A stretch of 64,000 nucleotides of DNA from Glutamicibacter arilaitensis Re117 (GCF_000197735.1 NC_014550.1:2108001-2172000), one strand, 5' to 3'; counted from the stretch's first letter, positions 1-9,427 are shown. Made by a program: numbers and translations. Notes: a model not told the origin generated them from the sequence alone.

Positions 1-324
1 CACGTTCGCGTTGTTGTGTTCGCGAGCCAACTTGGCAGTGTCCAAGTTCCATGCCAGTGCGGCACGGATACCTTCGACCTTGTTAGCAGCAATCTGCTCA
101 CCGTTGCCAGAGCCGCCCAGCACGATCCCCAATGCGTCCACGCCTGCGCGCTGGTCTTCTACAACAGCTTTGGCTGCGTTGATGCAGAACGCCGGGTAGT
201 CATCCTCTGGGTCGTAAGACTTCGGGCCATGGTTAACCATTTCGTAGCCCTTGGCGGTCAGGTGCTTGACCAGGTGGTCACTGAGCTCTAGTCCTGCATG
301 GTCAGTAGCGATATGCACGCGCAT
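1..324 (-). CDS. rpiB: Ribose-5-phosphate isomerase B (partial, C-terminus cut)
   Basis: Interconverts ribose 5-phosphate and ribulose 5-phosphate in the non-oxidative pentose phosphate pathway; cytoplasmic. The reverse-strand reading starts MRVHIATDHAGLEL at 324 and runs open for 108 codons to the window edge. It shows the RpiB/LacAB N-terminal phosphate-binding start (ATDHAG) and the GGSGNGEQIAANK loop typical of the family. The 3' end lies outside the window. It is divergent from pepN, separated by about 290 bp. Identification rests on these motifs; a galactose-6-phosphate isomerase paralogue is less likely. Confidence 0.9.
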   Translation of the reverse strand, partial: MRVHIATDHAGLELSDHLVKHLTAKGYEMVNHGPKSYDPEDDYPAFCINAAKAVVEDQRAGVDALGIVLGGSGNGEQIAANKVEGIRAALAWNLDTAKLAREHNNANV

Positions 325-613
325 GGTCGATTGCCTCATTTACTTGGGAGGGTACATTTACTGTCCTATCTAGGATAGCGACCGCAAGACGTACTCTGGC
401 TACCCACCAGTGGCACGCTCTGGAGTATTAACTAAAAAAGTCTCATAGCCCTCTCGAAACACGGATTTCACGGCTCCTATTGGAAAATTGGGTAAATTGC
501 TCGGCCAAATGACTTGCGCGATGCCCGGTCACAGGTGACACAATAGATAGATATTCAATATTCATTTCACAACTTCCGCTGATGGATGCCCATCATCAAG
601 AATTGGAGACCCC

Positions 614-3154
614 ATGCCAGGAATGAACCTCACTCGTGCCGAGGCCAGCGAGCGCGCGAACCTGCTCAACGTTGACAGCTATGAGGTAAGCCTGGATCTT
701 ACTCGCGGTGAGCGCATCTTCACTTCCAAAACGACCGTTCGGTTCACCGCGACTGCTGGCGCATCGACTTTCATCGATGCCGTCACCGATTCGGTGCGTT
801 CCATCAATCTCAACGGCGTAGAGCTGGATCCGGCCGAGCATTCCGATGGCATCCGCATCCAGCTGCCGAACCTTGGCGCGCAGAACGTCTTGGTGATTGA
901 TGCAGATGCGCTGTACATGAACACCGGTGAAGGCTTGCACCGTTTCGTGGACCCAGTGGATCAGGAAGTCTACTTGTACTCGCAGTTCGAAGTCGCTGAC
1001 TGCCGTCGCATGTTTGCTGTCTTCGAACAGCCGGATTTGAAGGCCACCTTCCAGTTCTCGGTTACGGCACCGAGATACTGGAATGTCGTATCGAATGCAC
1101 CAACTCCTGAGCCAATCGAAAACGGCGATTCTGCAACTTGGGACTTCGCTGCCACGCAGCGAATTTCCTGCTACATCACGGCCTTAATAGCCGGCCCTTA
1201 TCAGGTAGCTCGCGATTCGCTGGTCTCCTCCAGCGGACGCACCGTTGAGCTTGGGGTCTTCGCCCGCGCGTCGATGATGCAGTACCTGGATGTCGAGAAC
1301 ATCGTGACGATCACTCGTCAGGGTTTCGAGTTCTACGAAAAGAACTTCGGAGCGCCCTACCCGTTCGAGAAGTACGACCAGCTGTTCGTACCTGAGTTCA
1401 ACGCCGGCGCCATGGAGAATGCTGGAGCGGTGACTTTCCTGGAAGAATACGTCTTCCGCTCTCGTCCCACCGGTGCCATGGTCGAACGCCGGGCAATCAC
1501 CATTTTGCACGAGTTGGCACACATGTGGTTCGGCGACCTCGTCACCATGAAGTGGTGGAATGATCTGTGGCTCAATGAATCCTTCGCTGAATTCATGTCC
1601 ACGCTAGCTGCAGCACAGAACACCGAGTTCACCAGCGCATGGACAACCTTCAACACATTGGAGAAGAACTGGGCCTACCGCCAGGACCAGCTGCCATCCA
1701 CCCACCCAATTGTCGCTGAAATCAACGATCTTGAAGATGTTGAAGTCAACTTCGATGGCATCACCTACGCCAAGGGCGCCAGCGTGCTGCGCCAGCTGGT
1801 AGCTTTCGTCGGCCAGGAAGAATTCATGGCGGGAGTACGTGAATACTTCGCCAAGCATGCCTGGTCGAACACGGAGCTGCCAGATCTCCTCAGGGAATTG
1901 GAAGCAGCCAGCGGCCGCGATTTGAGTGGCTGGGGCGCTGCATGGTTGGAAACCGCTGGGGTAAATACGCTCAAGGCGGAGATGGCCACCGATGATGACG
2001 GTGTCATCACTTCGTTCGCGATTCGCCAGTCGGCTATCTCCGAATACCCTACGTTGCGTCAGCACCGCCTGGCCGTTGGCTTCTACTCGCTCGATGATGC
2101 CGGCGTCCTGAAGCGTGTGCACCGCGAAGAACTAGATATCGATGGTGAACTCACCGAGGTCCCCGCACTGACCGGCCAGGCGCGCCCGGATCTAGTTTTG
2201 CTCAACGATGACGACCTGACCTACGCGAAGATCCGTTTGGATGAAGTTTCCCTGGCTACTGCCACTGAGCATCTGAAAGACTTCGAAGATTCGCTGCCAC
2301 GCACGCTGGTTTGGTCAGCTGCATGGGATTCGGTTCGTGACGCAGAAGCGCCAGCGAGCACCTATGTCCAGTTGCTCCTGAACAATATTGGGCACGAAGT
2401 GGACTCCACCGTAATCATGGTGCTGTTGCGTCAGCTGAACACCTCGCTGGATCTATATGTTGCAGCAGAGCACAGTGAAGAGCTTTCGGTGCAGGCCGCT
2501 GCCAGCCTGTGGAAGTTGGCTGTCGAAGCTGAGGCCGGCTCGGATGCACAGTTGCAATTCGTCAAGGCATTCGCGCACCGCTCGCGCACTGCCGAGCAGC
2601 TGGACCAGGTCCAGAGCCTGTTTGATGGCTCGGTGGCCCTGGATGGCCTCACCGTAGACACCGATTTGCGCTGGTCCTTCACGATTGCGTTGAGCGCAGG
2701 TGGCCGAATGAGCGAAGCCACGCTCGACTCGGTGCTGGCCAACGATGACACGGCCAACGGCAAGGCCTCCTGGTACACCGCGCGTGCATCGCGCCCAACG
2801 GCAGAGGCTAAGGAAGAAGCGTTTGCCGCAGCTACCTCGGCTACCTTGTCCAATGACCAGCAGAGCGCTGTCATCTCGGGTTTCAATAACGTGCACCATA
2901 ACGAGCTGATCTCCGGTTACACCGAGAAGTACTTCGGCCTGCTGATCAACGCCTGGGAGTCGTTCTCCCATGAAATGGCCAAGCAGATCGTCTTGGGCTT
3001 CTACCCGAGCTCCAACGTCTCGCAGATAACTCTGGAGCAGACCGACGCTTTCTTGGAATCCTTGGGTTCCAAGCACGCAGCAATGCGCCGTCTGCTAGTC
3101 GAATCACGTGCAGACGTGGTCCGAGCTTTGGCCGCGCGCCAGGCTGATGCCTAA
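614..3154 (+). CDS. pepN: Aminopeptidase N (M1 family zinc metallopeptidase)
   Basis: Removes N-terminal amino acids from peptides in the cytoplasm. The 846-aa length is usual for actinobacterial PepN. The exopeptidase signature GAMEN is at residues 265-269. The zinc site is HELAH at 299-303, with the third ligand Glu322 in NES, giving the canonical HEXXH-18-E spacing. A long helical C-terminal region follows. The start ATG at 614 is preceded by TTGGAG at 603-608. A strong hairpin follows the stop, into whose downstream flank an IS481-type element has inserted. There is no signal peptide. Confidence 0.97.
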   Translation: MPGMNLTRAEASERANLLNVDSYEVSLDLTRGERIFTSKTTVRFTATAGASTFIDAVTDSVRSINLNGVELDPAEHSDGIRIQLPNLGAQNVLVIDADALYMNTGEGLHRFVDPVDQEVYLYSQFEVADCRRMFAVFEQPDLKATFQFSVTAPRYWNVVSNAPTPEPIENGDSATWDFAATQRISCYITALIAGPYQVARDSLVSSSGRTVELGVFARASMMQYLDVENIVTITRQGFEFYEKNFGAPYPFEKYDQLFVPEFNAGAMENAGAVTFLEEYVFRSRPTGAMVERRAITILHELAHMWFGDLVTMKWWNDLWLNESFAEFMSTLAAAQNTEFTSAWTTFNTLEKNWAYRQDQLPSTHPIVAEINDLEDVEVNFDGITYAKGASVLRQLVAFVGQEEFMAGVREYFAKHAWSNTELPDLLRELEAASGRDLSGWGAAWLETAGVNTLKAEMATDDDGVITSFAIRQSAISEYPTLRQHRLAVGFYSLDDAGVLKRVHREELDIDGELTEVPALTGQARPDLVLLNDDDLTYAKIRLDEVSLATATEHLKDFEDSLPRTLVWSAAWDSVRDAEAPASTYVQLLLNNIGHEVDSTVIMVLLRQLNTSLDLYVAAEHSEELSVQAAASLWKLAVEAEAGSDAQLQFVKAFAHRSRTAEQLDQVQSLFDGSVALDGLTVDTDLRWSFTIALSAGGRMSEATLDSVLANDDTANGKASWYTARASRPTAEAKEEAFAAATSATLSNDQQSAVISGFNNVHHNELISGYTEKYFGLLINAWESFSHEMAKQIVLGFYPSSNVSQITLEQTDAFLESLGSKHAAMRRLLVESRADVVRALAARQADA

Positions 3155-3180
3155 GCGCTAGCAATATCTGCTCATGCAGT

Positions 3181-3217
3181 TGGTGGTGCCTTCCGCTCAA
3201 TGCGGAAGACACCACCA
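3181..3217 (+). terminator. Hairpin terminator after pepN
   Basis: TGGTGGTG pairs with CACCACCA and TTCCGC with GCGGAA around the loop TCAAT. The T-rich tail (cttctgttt) is also the start of the 19-bp direct repeat that flanks the insertion sequence. Confidence 0.7.
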
Positions 3218-3234
3218 GCTTCTGTTTAAAAGTG
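3216..3234 (+). repeat. Left 19-bp direct repeat flanking the IS481-type element
   Basis: cagcttctgtttaaaagtg, identical to 4824-4842. Both copies abut the aligned terminal inverted repeats exactly, so they look like a target-site duplication, unusually long for this family. Confidence 0.8.
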
Positions 3235-4823
3235 TGATGTCTCAAGACACCGGTGACACTTCTGTCCCAGGACATCGGTAACACTCGGTGTCTCAGGACA
3301 TCGGTAACAGATCAGACCGGGTCAGGCATGTTTTGGAACTTCTCCGTGGCATGCTTCAAACTCAAATACTTCACGCCCTGCGGGAACGGGTAATCGAATT
3401 TCGCGACCAGTTCACCCTCCATGCTCAGCACCATCAAGTCTGTCGGGTCCCAAACCACATTTACCACTGTGGAGCGCAGTAGCTTGCCCAGATAAATTTC
3501 AACCCCGGCAACCCGCAGGCAGCGGTTCTTATTGGCTCGCAGCACGTGGCTTCCGCTCTCGCCCATGAGTTCAGAACGCAGCGTGGCGCTGAGCTTAGCC
3601 GGCTCTGGAGGGGTTCGTGCAGCAGCCAGCTGCCGGGCCACGCGCTCACTTCCGGCTTGGACGCCAAGAGCTACTTGAGCCTGGCTCGGTCCTGGTTTCG
3701 TGCTCAGTTCCTTCCATTGCCCAAGCTCCAGCGGCTCAGCTGCGGGCGTTGCATCCCACGCTTCTTGCGGAGTCATCCGATCTTCCAGGGACTGGTGCCC
3801 GCGTTGGGTGTTATAGGCATGGTCGAAGACATCCAGCTGCGCCTGCAACTGTGCTAGATCGGTGGCGAACGGCTGCTTTTTCAGCCATTTGAACAAGGTT
3901 GAATGAAGCCGTTCGTTCTTGCCCTGGGTGGTGGGCTTGTGGGGTTTGCCAGTGATCGTCGCGATGCCCAGACCGTTGGCGTAAGCGACCAGCTCGCTCA
4001 GCACGCCACGGCGGATGGGGTTCAGCGCATCACCATTATCGGTGAGCAGTCTTTGCGGCACGCCGCACGATTCGATGCCTTTGCGGAAGACCTTCACTGC
4101 ATCTTGGCCGTTCTCGGTCTTGGCGGCCAATGAAGCGACCGCCAGCCGGGAATGGTCATCGATCAGCTGGAAGATCACGCATTTGCGTCCTCCTTCCAGC
4201 ACGTATTCGGTGGCGTCCAGCTGCCAGCAGGAATTGGGCATCGGATAGCGGAAGGACCGGTAGGAGGAACGCGGACGCTTCTGCGGGGCTGGGGTAACCA
4301 GGCCTCGTTCGGAGAAGATCCGGGCCAGTGCCGAGATCGATACCGTGGGCATGCCCAGCTTCTTCATGTGATCGTGCACGCTGATCGGTCCGTGATCCCA
4401 GCCCGAGGCTTGCAATGCCTTGCGCATTGCGACCGCTTGGTCCTTGACGGCTTCGCTTGTTGCGGTAGGCGCTTTTTTCGGCCGTCGGGAGCGGGGTTCC
4501 AGGGCTGCTGCTTGGCCTTCGGTTTGGGCTCGTTTGCGGATTTGGTAGAAAGTCTTGCGGCTAATTTCGTGTTCCGTGCAGAAGGCGGTGACCGCGCCTC
4601 TGGGAGCGTCTTGTGGCCATCGGGCGATGGCTAAGCGTATTGTCGAGTTGACTGGATCATTTTTCACACTTTCCAGTTCATCAGCCCGCGTGCTGGCCGA
4701 GAGGCCGGTAGGCGGGCTGTGTCCTTCGGGGCGTTAAATCCCGGGGAGAAGTGTCACCACTTTAAATGTTGAAGTGTTACCGATGTCCTGAGGCAGAACT
4801 GTTACCGATGTCCTGAGAGAAAA
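3235..4823 (-). mobile_element. IS481-type insertion sequence, 1589 bp, apparently intact
   Basis: Bounded by imperfect inverted ends of about 50 bp and by 19-bp direct repeats. Each end carries repeated 16-mers of the type CAGGACATCGGTAACA: left at 3243-3258 (degenerate), 3268-3283 and 3294-3309; right, inverted, at 4775-4790 and 4800-4815. They are spaced 25-26 bp apart and are likely transposase binding sites. One transposase gene fills the interior, with no internal disruption. The element lies between pepN and the OsmC-like gene. Confidence 0.88.
3312..4667 (-). CDS. IS481-family transposase (DDE integrase core)
   Basis: Catalyses transposition of the surrounding element. The 451-aa protein has an N-terminal helix-turn-helix (about residues 1-90, with EISRKTFYQIRKR), then an rve-type catalytic core. 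The DDE residues fall in WQLDATEYV, LLTDNGDAL and QGKNERLHSTL. Length and layout fit IS481-family enzymes with a C-terminal extension. The reading frame is intact, so the element may still be mobile. It reads opposite to both neighbouring genes. Confidence 0.93.
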   Translation of the reverse strand: MKNDPVNSTIRLAIARWPQDAPRGAVTAFCTEHEISRKTFYQIRKRAQTEGQAAALEPRSRRPKKAPTATSEAVKDQAVAMRKALQASGWDHGPISVHDHMKKLGMPTVSISALARIFSERGLVTPAPQKRPRSSYRSFRYPMPNSCWQLDATEYVLEGGRKCVIFQLIDDHSRLAVASLAAKTENGQDAVKVFRKGIESCGVPQRLLTDNGDALNPIRRGVLSELVAYANGLGIATITGKPHKPTTQGKNERLHSTLFKWLKKQPFATDLAQLQAQLDVFDHAYNTQRGHQSLEDRMTPQEAWDATPAAEPLELGQWKELSTKPGPSQAQVALGVQAGSERVARQLAAARTPPEPAKLSATLRSELMGESGSHVLRANKNRCLRVAGVEIYLGKLLRSTVVNVVWDPTDLMVLSMEGELVAKFDYPFPQGVKYLSLKHATEKFQNMPDPV

Positions 4824-4842
4824 CAGCTTCTGTTTAAAAGTG
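4824..4842 (+). repeat. Right 19-bp direct repeat flanking the IS481-type element
   Basis: Identical to 3216-3234. Its last two bases (TG) are also the TG of an extended -10 box for the OsmC-like gene. Confidence 0.8.
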
Positions 4843-4855
4843 GGACAATAGACCC
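4841..4855 (+). promoter_or_regulatory. Extended -10 promoter, probably leaderless, of the OsmC-like gene
   Basis: TGgGACAAT at 4841-4849 is an extended -10 box ending 6 nt before the ATG at 4856. No Shine-Dalgarno sequence precedes the ATG, so transcription probably starts at the start codon. The IS insertion changed everything upstream of 4824, including any -35 box. Confidence 0.5.
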
Positions 4856-5332
4856 ATGGACCTCTCGCAACATGAATATCGGGTGGACCTCGAATGGACC
4901 GGCAATCGTGGGACTGGAACCGAAAGCTACCGCAGCTACGGCAGGGACCATGTATTGCGAGCATCGGGGTTGCCAGACTTACCGGGCACCGCGGATCCAA
5001 CCTTCCATGGGGACCGCGACCGGTGGAATCCGGAGCAGCTGCTCTTAGCAGCGTTGAGCCAGTGCCACATGCTCTCTTACTTGCATGTGGCAGTTACCCA
5101 CGGCGTGAATATCACCGGTTACACAGATGAAGCCATGGGAACCCTGCGTTTGAACCGCGATAACAGCGGCGAGTTCACCCAGGTCATATTGCGACCCACG
5201 ATCTATCTAGCTGATGAATCCCAACGTGAGCTGGCAGATTCTCTGCATGCGCAGGCCAACAGGGTTTGTTTCATCGCCCGCTCCGTCAATTTTCCGGTTC
5301 TCCATGAGCCGGTAACTCCTACCGTCTCTTGA
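4856..5332 (+). CDS. OsmC/Ohr-family peroxidase-like protein
   Basis: OsmC/Ohr proteins reduce organic hydroperoxides with a pair of cysteines. The 158-aa protein has the two expected Cys residues, C70 in LSQCHMLSYL and C138 in NRVCFIARS, with the preceding WNPEQLLLAA segment that carries the conserved Glu. It belongs to the broader OsmC family rather than the canonical Ohr type. It is followed after 12 bp by a truncated haemoglobin gene, probably co-transcribed, which suggests oxidative or nitrosative defence. The substrate cannot be told from sequence. Confidence 0.85.
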   Translation: MDLSQHEYRVDLEWTGNRGTGTESYRSYGRDHVLRASGLPDLPGTADPTFHGDRDRWNPEQLLLAALSQCHMLSYLHVAVTHGVNITGYTDEAMGTLRLNRDNSGEFTQVILRPTIYLADESQRELADSLHAQANRVCFIARSVNFPVLHEPVTPTVS

Positions 5333-5344
5333 GGAACTTCACGA

Positions 5345-5863
5345 ATGACTGAAAGCCAGCCAACTGCGCACGACCCGAAGAAGGACCCTTTCAGCAACCC
5401 TTTGGTTTTAGGGCGCTCTAGCCAAGAGTTCTTAGATGCCGCTGAGGCACCAATAGATGCTGCAGACTACCCAGGCACCTTCTACGCTGAGGTGGGAGGA
5501 CGTAAGATCTTCGCTCAGCTCACCAAGAACTTCTATGCTTCGGTGGCTGAAGATGAAGACTTCCGCCGCATGTATCCAGAGCAGGAACTTCATGCTGCAC
5601 AAGTTCGTCTCCAACTGTTCCTAGAACAGTACTGGGGCGGACCAACGACGTTCTCCGAGCACCGAGGCCACCCGCGCCTGCGCATGCGCCATGCCAACTA
5701 CCCGGTAAACAGCCACTACAGAGATGTTTGGCTGGGCCACATGAATAAGGCCATCGAGCAGCTGGAGTTGCCGATGCTGCAGGCTGAAACCCTGCGCGAC
5801 TATTTTGAACGCGCAGCCCACTCGCTGCAGAACACTCCTGATGGACATCAGAATCTACTTTAA
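5345..5863 (+). CDS. glbO: Group II truncated haemoglobin (TrHbO)
   Basis: Haem protein that binds O2 and may act in peroxide/NO chemistry. The 172-aa protein carries an N-terminal extension of about 40 residues before the 2-on-2 globin fold. Visible group II hallmarks are FLEQYWGGP, the proximal haem ligand His116 in RLRMRH, and the G8 Trp129 in RDVWLGHM. It begins 12 bp after the OsmC-like gene and shares its transcript; a hairpin terminator follows the stop. Confidence 0.93.
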   Translation: MTESQPTAHDPKKDPFSNPLVLGRSSQEFLDAAEAPIDAADYPGTFYAEVGGRKIFAQLTKNFYASVAEDEDFRRMYPEQELHAAQVRLQLFLEQYWGGPTTFSEHRGHPRLRMRHANYPVNSHYRDVWLGHMNKAIEQLELPMLQAETLRDYFERAAHSLQNTPDGHQNLL

Positions 5864-5869
5864 ATAGTG

Positions 5870-5905
5870 ATGGACTAGAACCCCGACACATGGGTTCTAG
5901 TCCAT
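5870..5905 (+). terminator. Bidirectional hairpin terminator
   Basis: ATGGACTAGAACCC and GGGTTCTAGTCCAT form a 14-bp perfect stem followed by TTTTC on the plus strand. It lies between two convergent genes (globin and the 219-aa protein). Confidence 0.88.
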
Positions 5906-5919
5906 TTTTCTATTGCGCT

Positions 5920-6579
5920 TTAGCCAAGCAAGGAAGCCTTGCGAACCAGGACATGTCCTCGTTCGTTGCTCAGTCGAGTCCAGCTTCCATTGCGAAGCAC
6001 TCGACATTGGCCGCCAGTCATCAAGAAACCCAAGGCATGCATCGCAAACGCAGCGCCCATAGGGACTTCAATTTCCAGATCTGGCACATCGGCTGCCCAG
6101 ATTTGTTGGCGTACCTGTACAAGCACCGGCAAGCCGGGGTTTTCTGGCAAGGCTTGCGCAACGGCATCGATTCCGCGTTGCGCAGCGGATGATAAGAGAT
6201 CACTCTCTACCGTTCCCGCATCTTCCCAGCCCGAAAGCGGGACGGAGATGCCGGCCCATTTAGGATTCTCTTCAACCGGCGGGAGGGCAAAGTCGACCGA
6301 GGACTCCCCCAGGCGCGCAAGTCGATCTTGGATGGATGCCAGCGAATAGCTCGCATTAATTTCTGCAGGCTTAGCCAAGCGATGCACTCGCATCCCAAGG
6401 ATGGTGTATCCACCTTGTCCCAGATCGGCAGGGACCAACACGGGTACGTATACTGCCAAGGCCGTATTTCGTGCGACGAAAAGGGCCGCGTCATCTTCAA
6501 TTGTTTTCGCGCGGCTAATAAAGTTCGCTAAATCGCTTACTGAATTATTGTCGTCAAAAATTACTGCATCACTAGCCAT
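5920..6579 (-). CDS. Conserved protein of unknown function, 219 aa
   Basis: Soluble acidic protein with no signal peptide or transmembrane segment. I do not recognise a catalytic motif. The sequence alternates predicted strands and helices, with phrases such as AVYVPVLVPADLGQG and ALGFLMTGGQCRVLRNGSW; the latter, with RLSNERGHVLV, may be a small C-terminal beta unit. It is convergent with the globin gene and divergent from tesB. The coding frame is well maintained over its full length, so it is very likely real. Confidence 0.75.
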   Translation of the reverse strand: MASDAVIFDDNNSVSDLANFISRAKTIEDDAALFVARNTALAVYVPVLVPADLGQGGYTILGMRVHRLAKPAEINASYSLASIQDRLARLGESSVDFALPPVEENPKWAGISVPLSGWEDAGTVESDLLSSAAQRGIDAVAQALPENPGLPVLVQVRQQIWAADVPDLEIEVPMGAAFAMHALGFLMTGGQCRVLRNGSWTRLSNERGHVLVRKASLLG

Positions 6580-6754
6580 GCATTAATCGTCTCATGTCGC
6601 GAGCACGACGCGTGGCGAGTTTGCTCATGGCGTGATGTCGACTTAATAATCGTATAGTTTTCCTATGAGTCGGAATCAAAACTAGTTCTTATTACCCTCT
6701 AGTAACATTGATTCTGATCCTGATTTCACTAATGCATTCCAAGGAGCTCCTACC

Positions 6755-7648
6755 GTGACCGAAGACTTAGGCACAACGCAGATCCTGCTGGACCTGTTGA
6801 ATCTGGATGGAGAAGACCAGGCCCGCACGGATGAGGATATCTTCATCGGTCATACCCCTGCCCAAACTCGGCCTCGCGTTTTCGGCGGGCAAGTTCTGGC
6901 CCAGTCGATCATGGCCGCTACACGTACGGTTGAGCCGTCGCGCGCGATTCATTCCTTGCACGGATATTTCCTGCGCCCGGGAGACCCTTCGCAGAACATT
7001 ACCTTCGGCGTTCAACGATTACGCGATGGCCGCTCATTCTCGGCCCGCCGGGTCCATGCCTACCAAAACGGCGAGCCAATCTTGTCAATGATCACCTCAT
7101 TCCAGGAACCGGCAGCTGGCCTTGAACATCACGATCCTATGCCGATCGATGTCCCTGCACCGGAATCTCTTCCAACTACTGCCGATCTGGTGGGGCATTT
7201 CGACCATCCAGTAGCCAAGGAATGGGCTTTTGAACGCCCCTTCGATGTTCGGCACATCTCTGAGCCGATTTATCTTCCAAGCGATTCGCCCAATGCCGCC
7301 GATAGCGCAGTCTGGCTGCGCACGACTTCCTCAATGCCAGACGACCCTGCATTGCATCGTGCAGCCCTGGCCTATGCCAGCGATTACTTGCTGCTGGAGC
7401 CTGTCCTGCGAGCTCACGGTGTGCCATGGATCCATCGAGGGCTGAGCATTGCCAGCCTTGATCACGCGATGTGGTGGCATCGAGATTTCCGAGTCGACGA
7501 ATGGCTACTTTATGTGCTGCATTCTCCCTCGGCTTCTTCAGCACGCGGTTTGGGTACTGGCAAGTTCTACAACCAGGCAGGAGAGCTCGTCGCTACGGTT
7601 GCCCAAGAAGGCATGATCCGACTTCCTGAGTTCAGCGAAGTATCCTAA
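6755..7648 (+). CDS. tesB: Acyl-CoA thioesterase II (TesB-like)
   Basis: Hydrolyses acyl-CoA to free fatty acid and CoA. The 297-aa protein has the double hot-dog organisation of TesB: HSLHGYFLRPG and RDGRSFSARRVHAY in the first domain; SLDHAMWWH (catalytic-type Asp), SASSARGLGTGKFY and AQEGMIR in the second. The GTG start at 6755 follows AAGGAG by 7 nt. It is transcribed alone, divergent from the 219-aa gene. Natural chain-length preference is not visible. Confidence 0.93.
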   Translation: MTEDLGTTQILLDLLNLDGEDQARTDEDIFIGHTPAQTRPRVFGGQVLAQSIMAATRTVEPSRAIHSLHGYFLRPGDPSQNITFGVQRLRDGRSFSARRVHAYQNGEPILSMITSFQEPAAGLEHHDPMPIDVPAPESLPTTADLVGHFDHPVAKEWAFERPFDVRHISEPIYLPSDSPNAADSAVWLRTTSSMPDDPALHRAALAYASDYLLLEPVLRAHGVPWIHRGLSIASLDHAMWWHRDFRVDEWLLYVLHSPSASSARGLGTGKFYNQAGELVATVAQEGMIRLPEFSEVS

Positions 7649-7681
7649 GGCTGCTTATTGAAGCGCAAGCGTCCGTATGGT

Positions 7682-9421
7682 TTACATGCCCAGTTCGACA
7701 TCGCCTGCAGGTACCGCCATGCAGGTCAGGACATCTCCGGGTTCCATGCGGGCGCTTGGCTCCAAAGGATAGGAAACTTTTCCTGCCAGTAATTTCACCG
7801 CGCATTCGCCACAGGACCCCGCCCGGCAAAGGCTAGCTGGTTCTAGCCCGTGCTCTTCTAGTGCACCCAGAAGCACTCCTGCGTTGGCACTCCACGTAAA
7901 TTTCTTGTTGCTGTCTCTGCAGGAAACTTCAGCTGGCGGATAATTTTCAAATAGTCGCTCTAGGCTCGTGGTGGGAGAAGCAAAAATTTCACTGTGAATC
8001 ATCGAAGTGGGAATTCCTGCTCGTTCGCACGCCTCAAACACCATTTTGGTGAATTCGACCGGACCGCACACCACCACGCTTTGACTGTCCCCAAGCTCTC
8101 TGGCTATCTCGACAGCATCTGGACGCACCGAAGTGGTATCAACCCGTTTCATGCTGATGGACGCTGTCGATAATTTATCGACCACTTGCTCCAGCCGGGA
8201 GTACAGCGTGCTGGCACGTCCACGCTCTACGTGGATGATACGTAGCCGCTGGCTCGATCTTGCAGCTGTTGCATCACCCAGCACGCCCAATGTCGTGGTG
8301 ATGCCAATTCCAGCGCTGACTATGGCAGTACGGGAACCAAGCACCTTGGCCGAGGTAAGCACCCCGTAAGGCCCTGAAGCTAGGACCTGGTCCCCTTCAT
8401 TCAGCTGGGAAATCTTCTGGGAGGCATCACCCTGAATACGAACCGCGATCCTAGCGCCCTGGTCGTCAACCGACGTAATCGTATAGTTCCGCCACAGTGG
8501 GTCTGGCAAATGAATCCTCAAGTGCATGCCCGGTTCATACTCCTTTTGCATCCATTTGAAAGGATCCTGCAGCAAAAGTTCCGCTACGCCCGTGTCATAG
8601 TTTTCTTTCCGCACTACGGTCATGAATCGTGGCGAAAGTTTCACCGGAACAAGGTCTTCGGCATCGGTGGCTTCGCCGACTATTTCAATTGACGCGCCAG
8701 TCTCCAATTTGCCTGACTCCAGGACGGTTCCGTAAATGCCGCAGTGGATGTGGCCAAAGTGTGTCGCCAACAGTCGGGGTCCGTTGGTGTCTACTTCAGT
8801 GGTGTGCGGATTTACCGATGTTGCCGAGCAACGTGCAATCGACTTTGTGATCGCAATTCGGGCTTTTCCTATGCGAAGGACCTTTCCGATCAGCCCATAT
8901 TCTGCGAATGCTGGCAGACCCTCGACTAGAAGGTTGCCTCGGAACCGCCGGGGATCCATATCAGCCCCCGAAACACGCGAAAGTTCTGCAACTGTATTGG
9001 GGTTGATGATCGAAACTCCGGACAGACGGGAGTCAAACATTCCCTGCGGCGCAGAAACTAATTTTCGAGGATTCGGCCCCTGTGGCGGCAAGAATCTGGA
9101 TAGGTAGGCGCCAGCCTCGTCCAGATCACGCTGATTGCCGACGTCAAAGGTCAAAGGTTGCGCACAATTAGTGGCCGGAGCAGTCATGGTGATTAGCGGA
9201 GGTTTGGAATGAACTTCCCATTTCTGAAGGCTCTTGTTGTTTTTAAGGATCGTGAAGTTGAGGCAACTCTCCCATTCACCATTGCCAAGCTCAGTAGTTC
9301 CGTTGCCGAAAGCCACACGACGGTCGCCTTCAAGCCCCTTTCCCTTGCTGATGTCCACCGAAGTAACGACTTCTCCCGGTAGCCCTTTGATGGGGAAACG
9401 AAACATTTGAGCAATCTTCAT
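7682..9421 (-). CDS. MOSC domain - flavin oxidoreductase - [2Fe-2S] ferredoxin fusion
   Basis: A 579-aa three-module protein. Residues about 1-260 are a MOSC_N/MOSC domain (FRFPIKGLPGE; RFRGNLLVEG; the conserved Cys in ITKSIARCSATSV), the molybdenum-cofactor-binding type of YcbX and mARC. Residues about 270-490 are a ferredoxin-NADP reductase-like FAD/NAD(P) unit. The C-terminus is a plant-type [2Fe-2S] ferredoxin with C532, C537, C540 and C567 (C-x4-C-x2-C). YcbX/mARC proteins reduce N-hydroxylated bases; here the electron chain appears built in. SoxR is encoded just upstream on the same strand, suggesting a redox-stress role. The true substrate is unknown. Confidence 0.85.
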   Translation of the reverse strand: MKIAQMFRFPIKGLPGEVVTSVDISKGKGLEGDRRVAFGNGTTELGNGEWESCLNFTILKNNKSLQKWEVHSKPPLITMTAPATNCAQPLTFDVGNQRDLDEAGAYLSRFLPPQGPNPRKLVSAPQGMFDSRLSGVSIINPNTVAELSRVSGADMDPRRFRGNLLVEGLPAFAEYGLIGKVLRIGKARIAITKSIARCSATSVNPHTTEVDTNGPRLLATHFGHIHCGIYGTVLESGKLETGASIEIVGEATDAEDLVPVKLSPRFMTVVRKENYDTGVAELLLQDPFKWMQKEYEPGMHLRIHLPDPLWRNYTITSVDDQGARIAVRIQGDASQKISQLNEGDQVLASGPYGVLTSAKVLGSRTAIVSAGIGITTTLGVLGDATAARSSQRLRIIHVERGRASTLYSRLEQVVDKLSTASISMKRVDTTSVRPDAVEIARELGDSQSVVVCGPVEFTKMVFEACERAGIPTSMIHSEIFASPTTSLERLFENYPPAEVSCRDSNKKFTWSANAGVLLGALEEHGLEPASLCRAGSCGECAVKLLAGKVSYPLEPSARMEPGDVLTCMAVPAGDVELGM

Positions 9422-9427
9422 GATTGC

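Noticed and set aside
3243..3309. Regularly spaced 16-bp repeats that resemble a short CRISPR array
   Set aside because: They are the iteron-like repeats within the terminal region of the IS481-type element and recur inverted at the other end.
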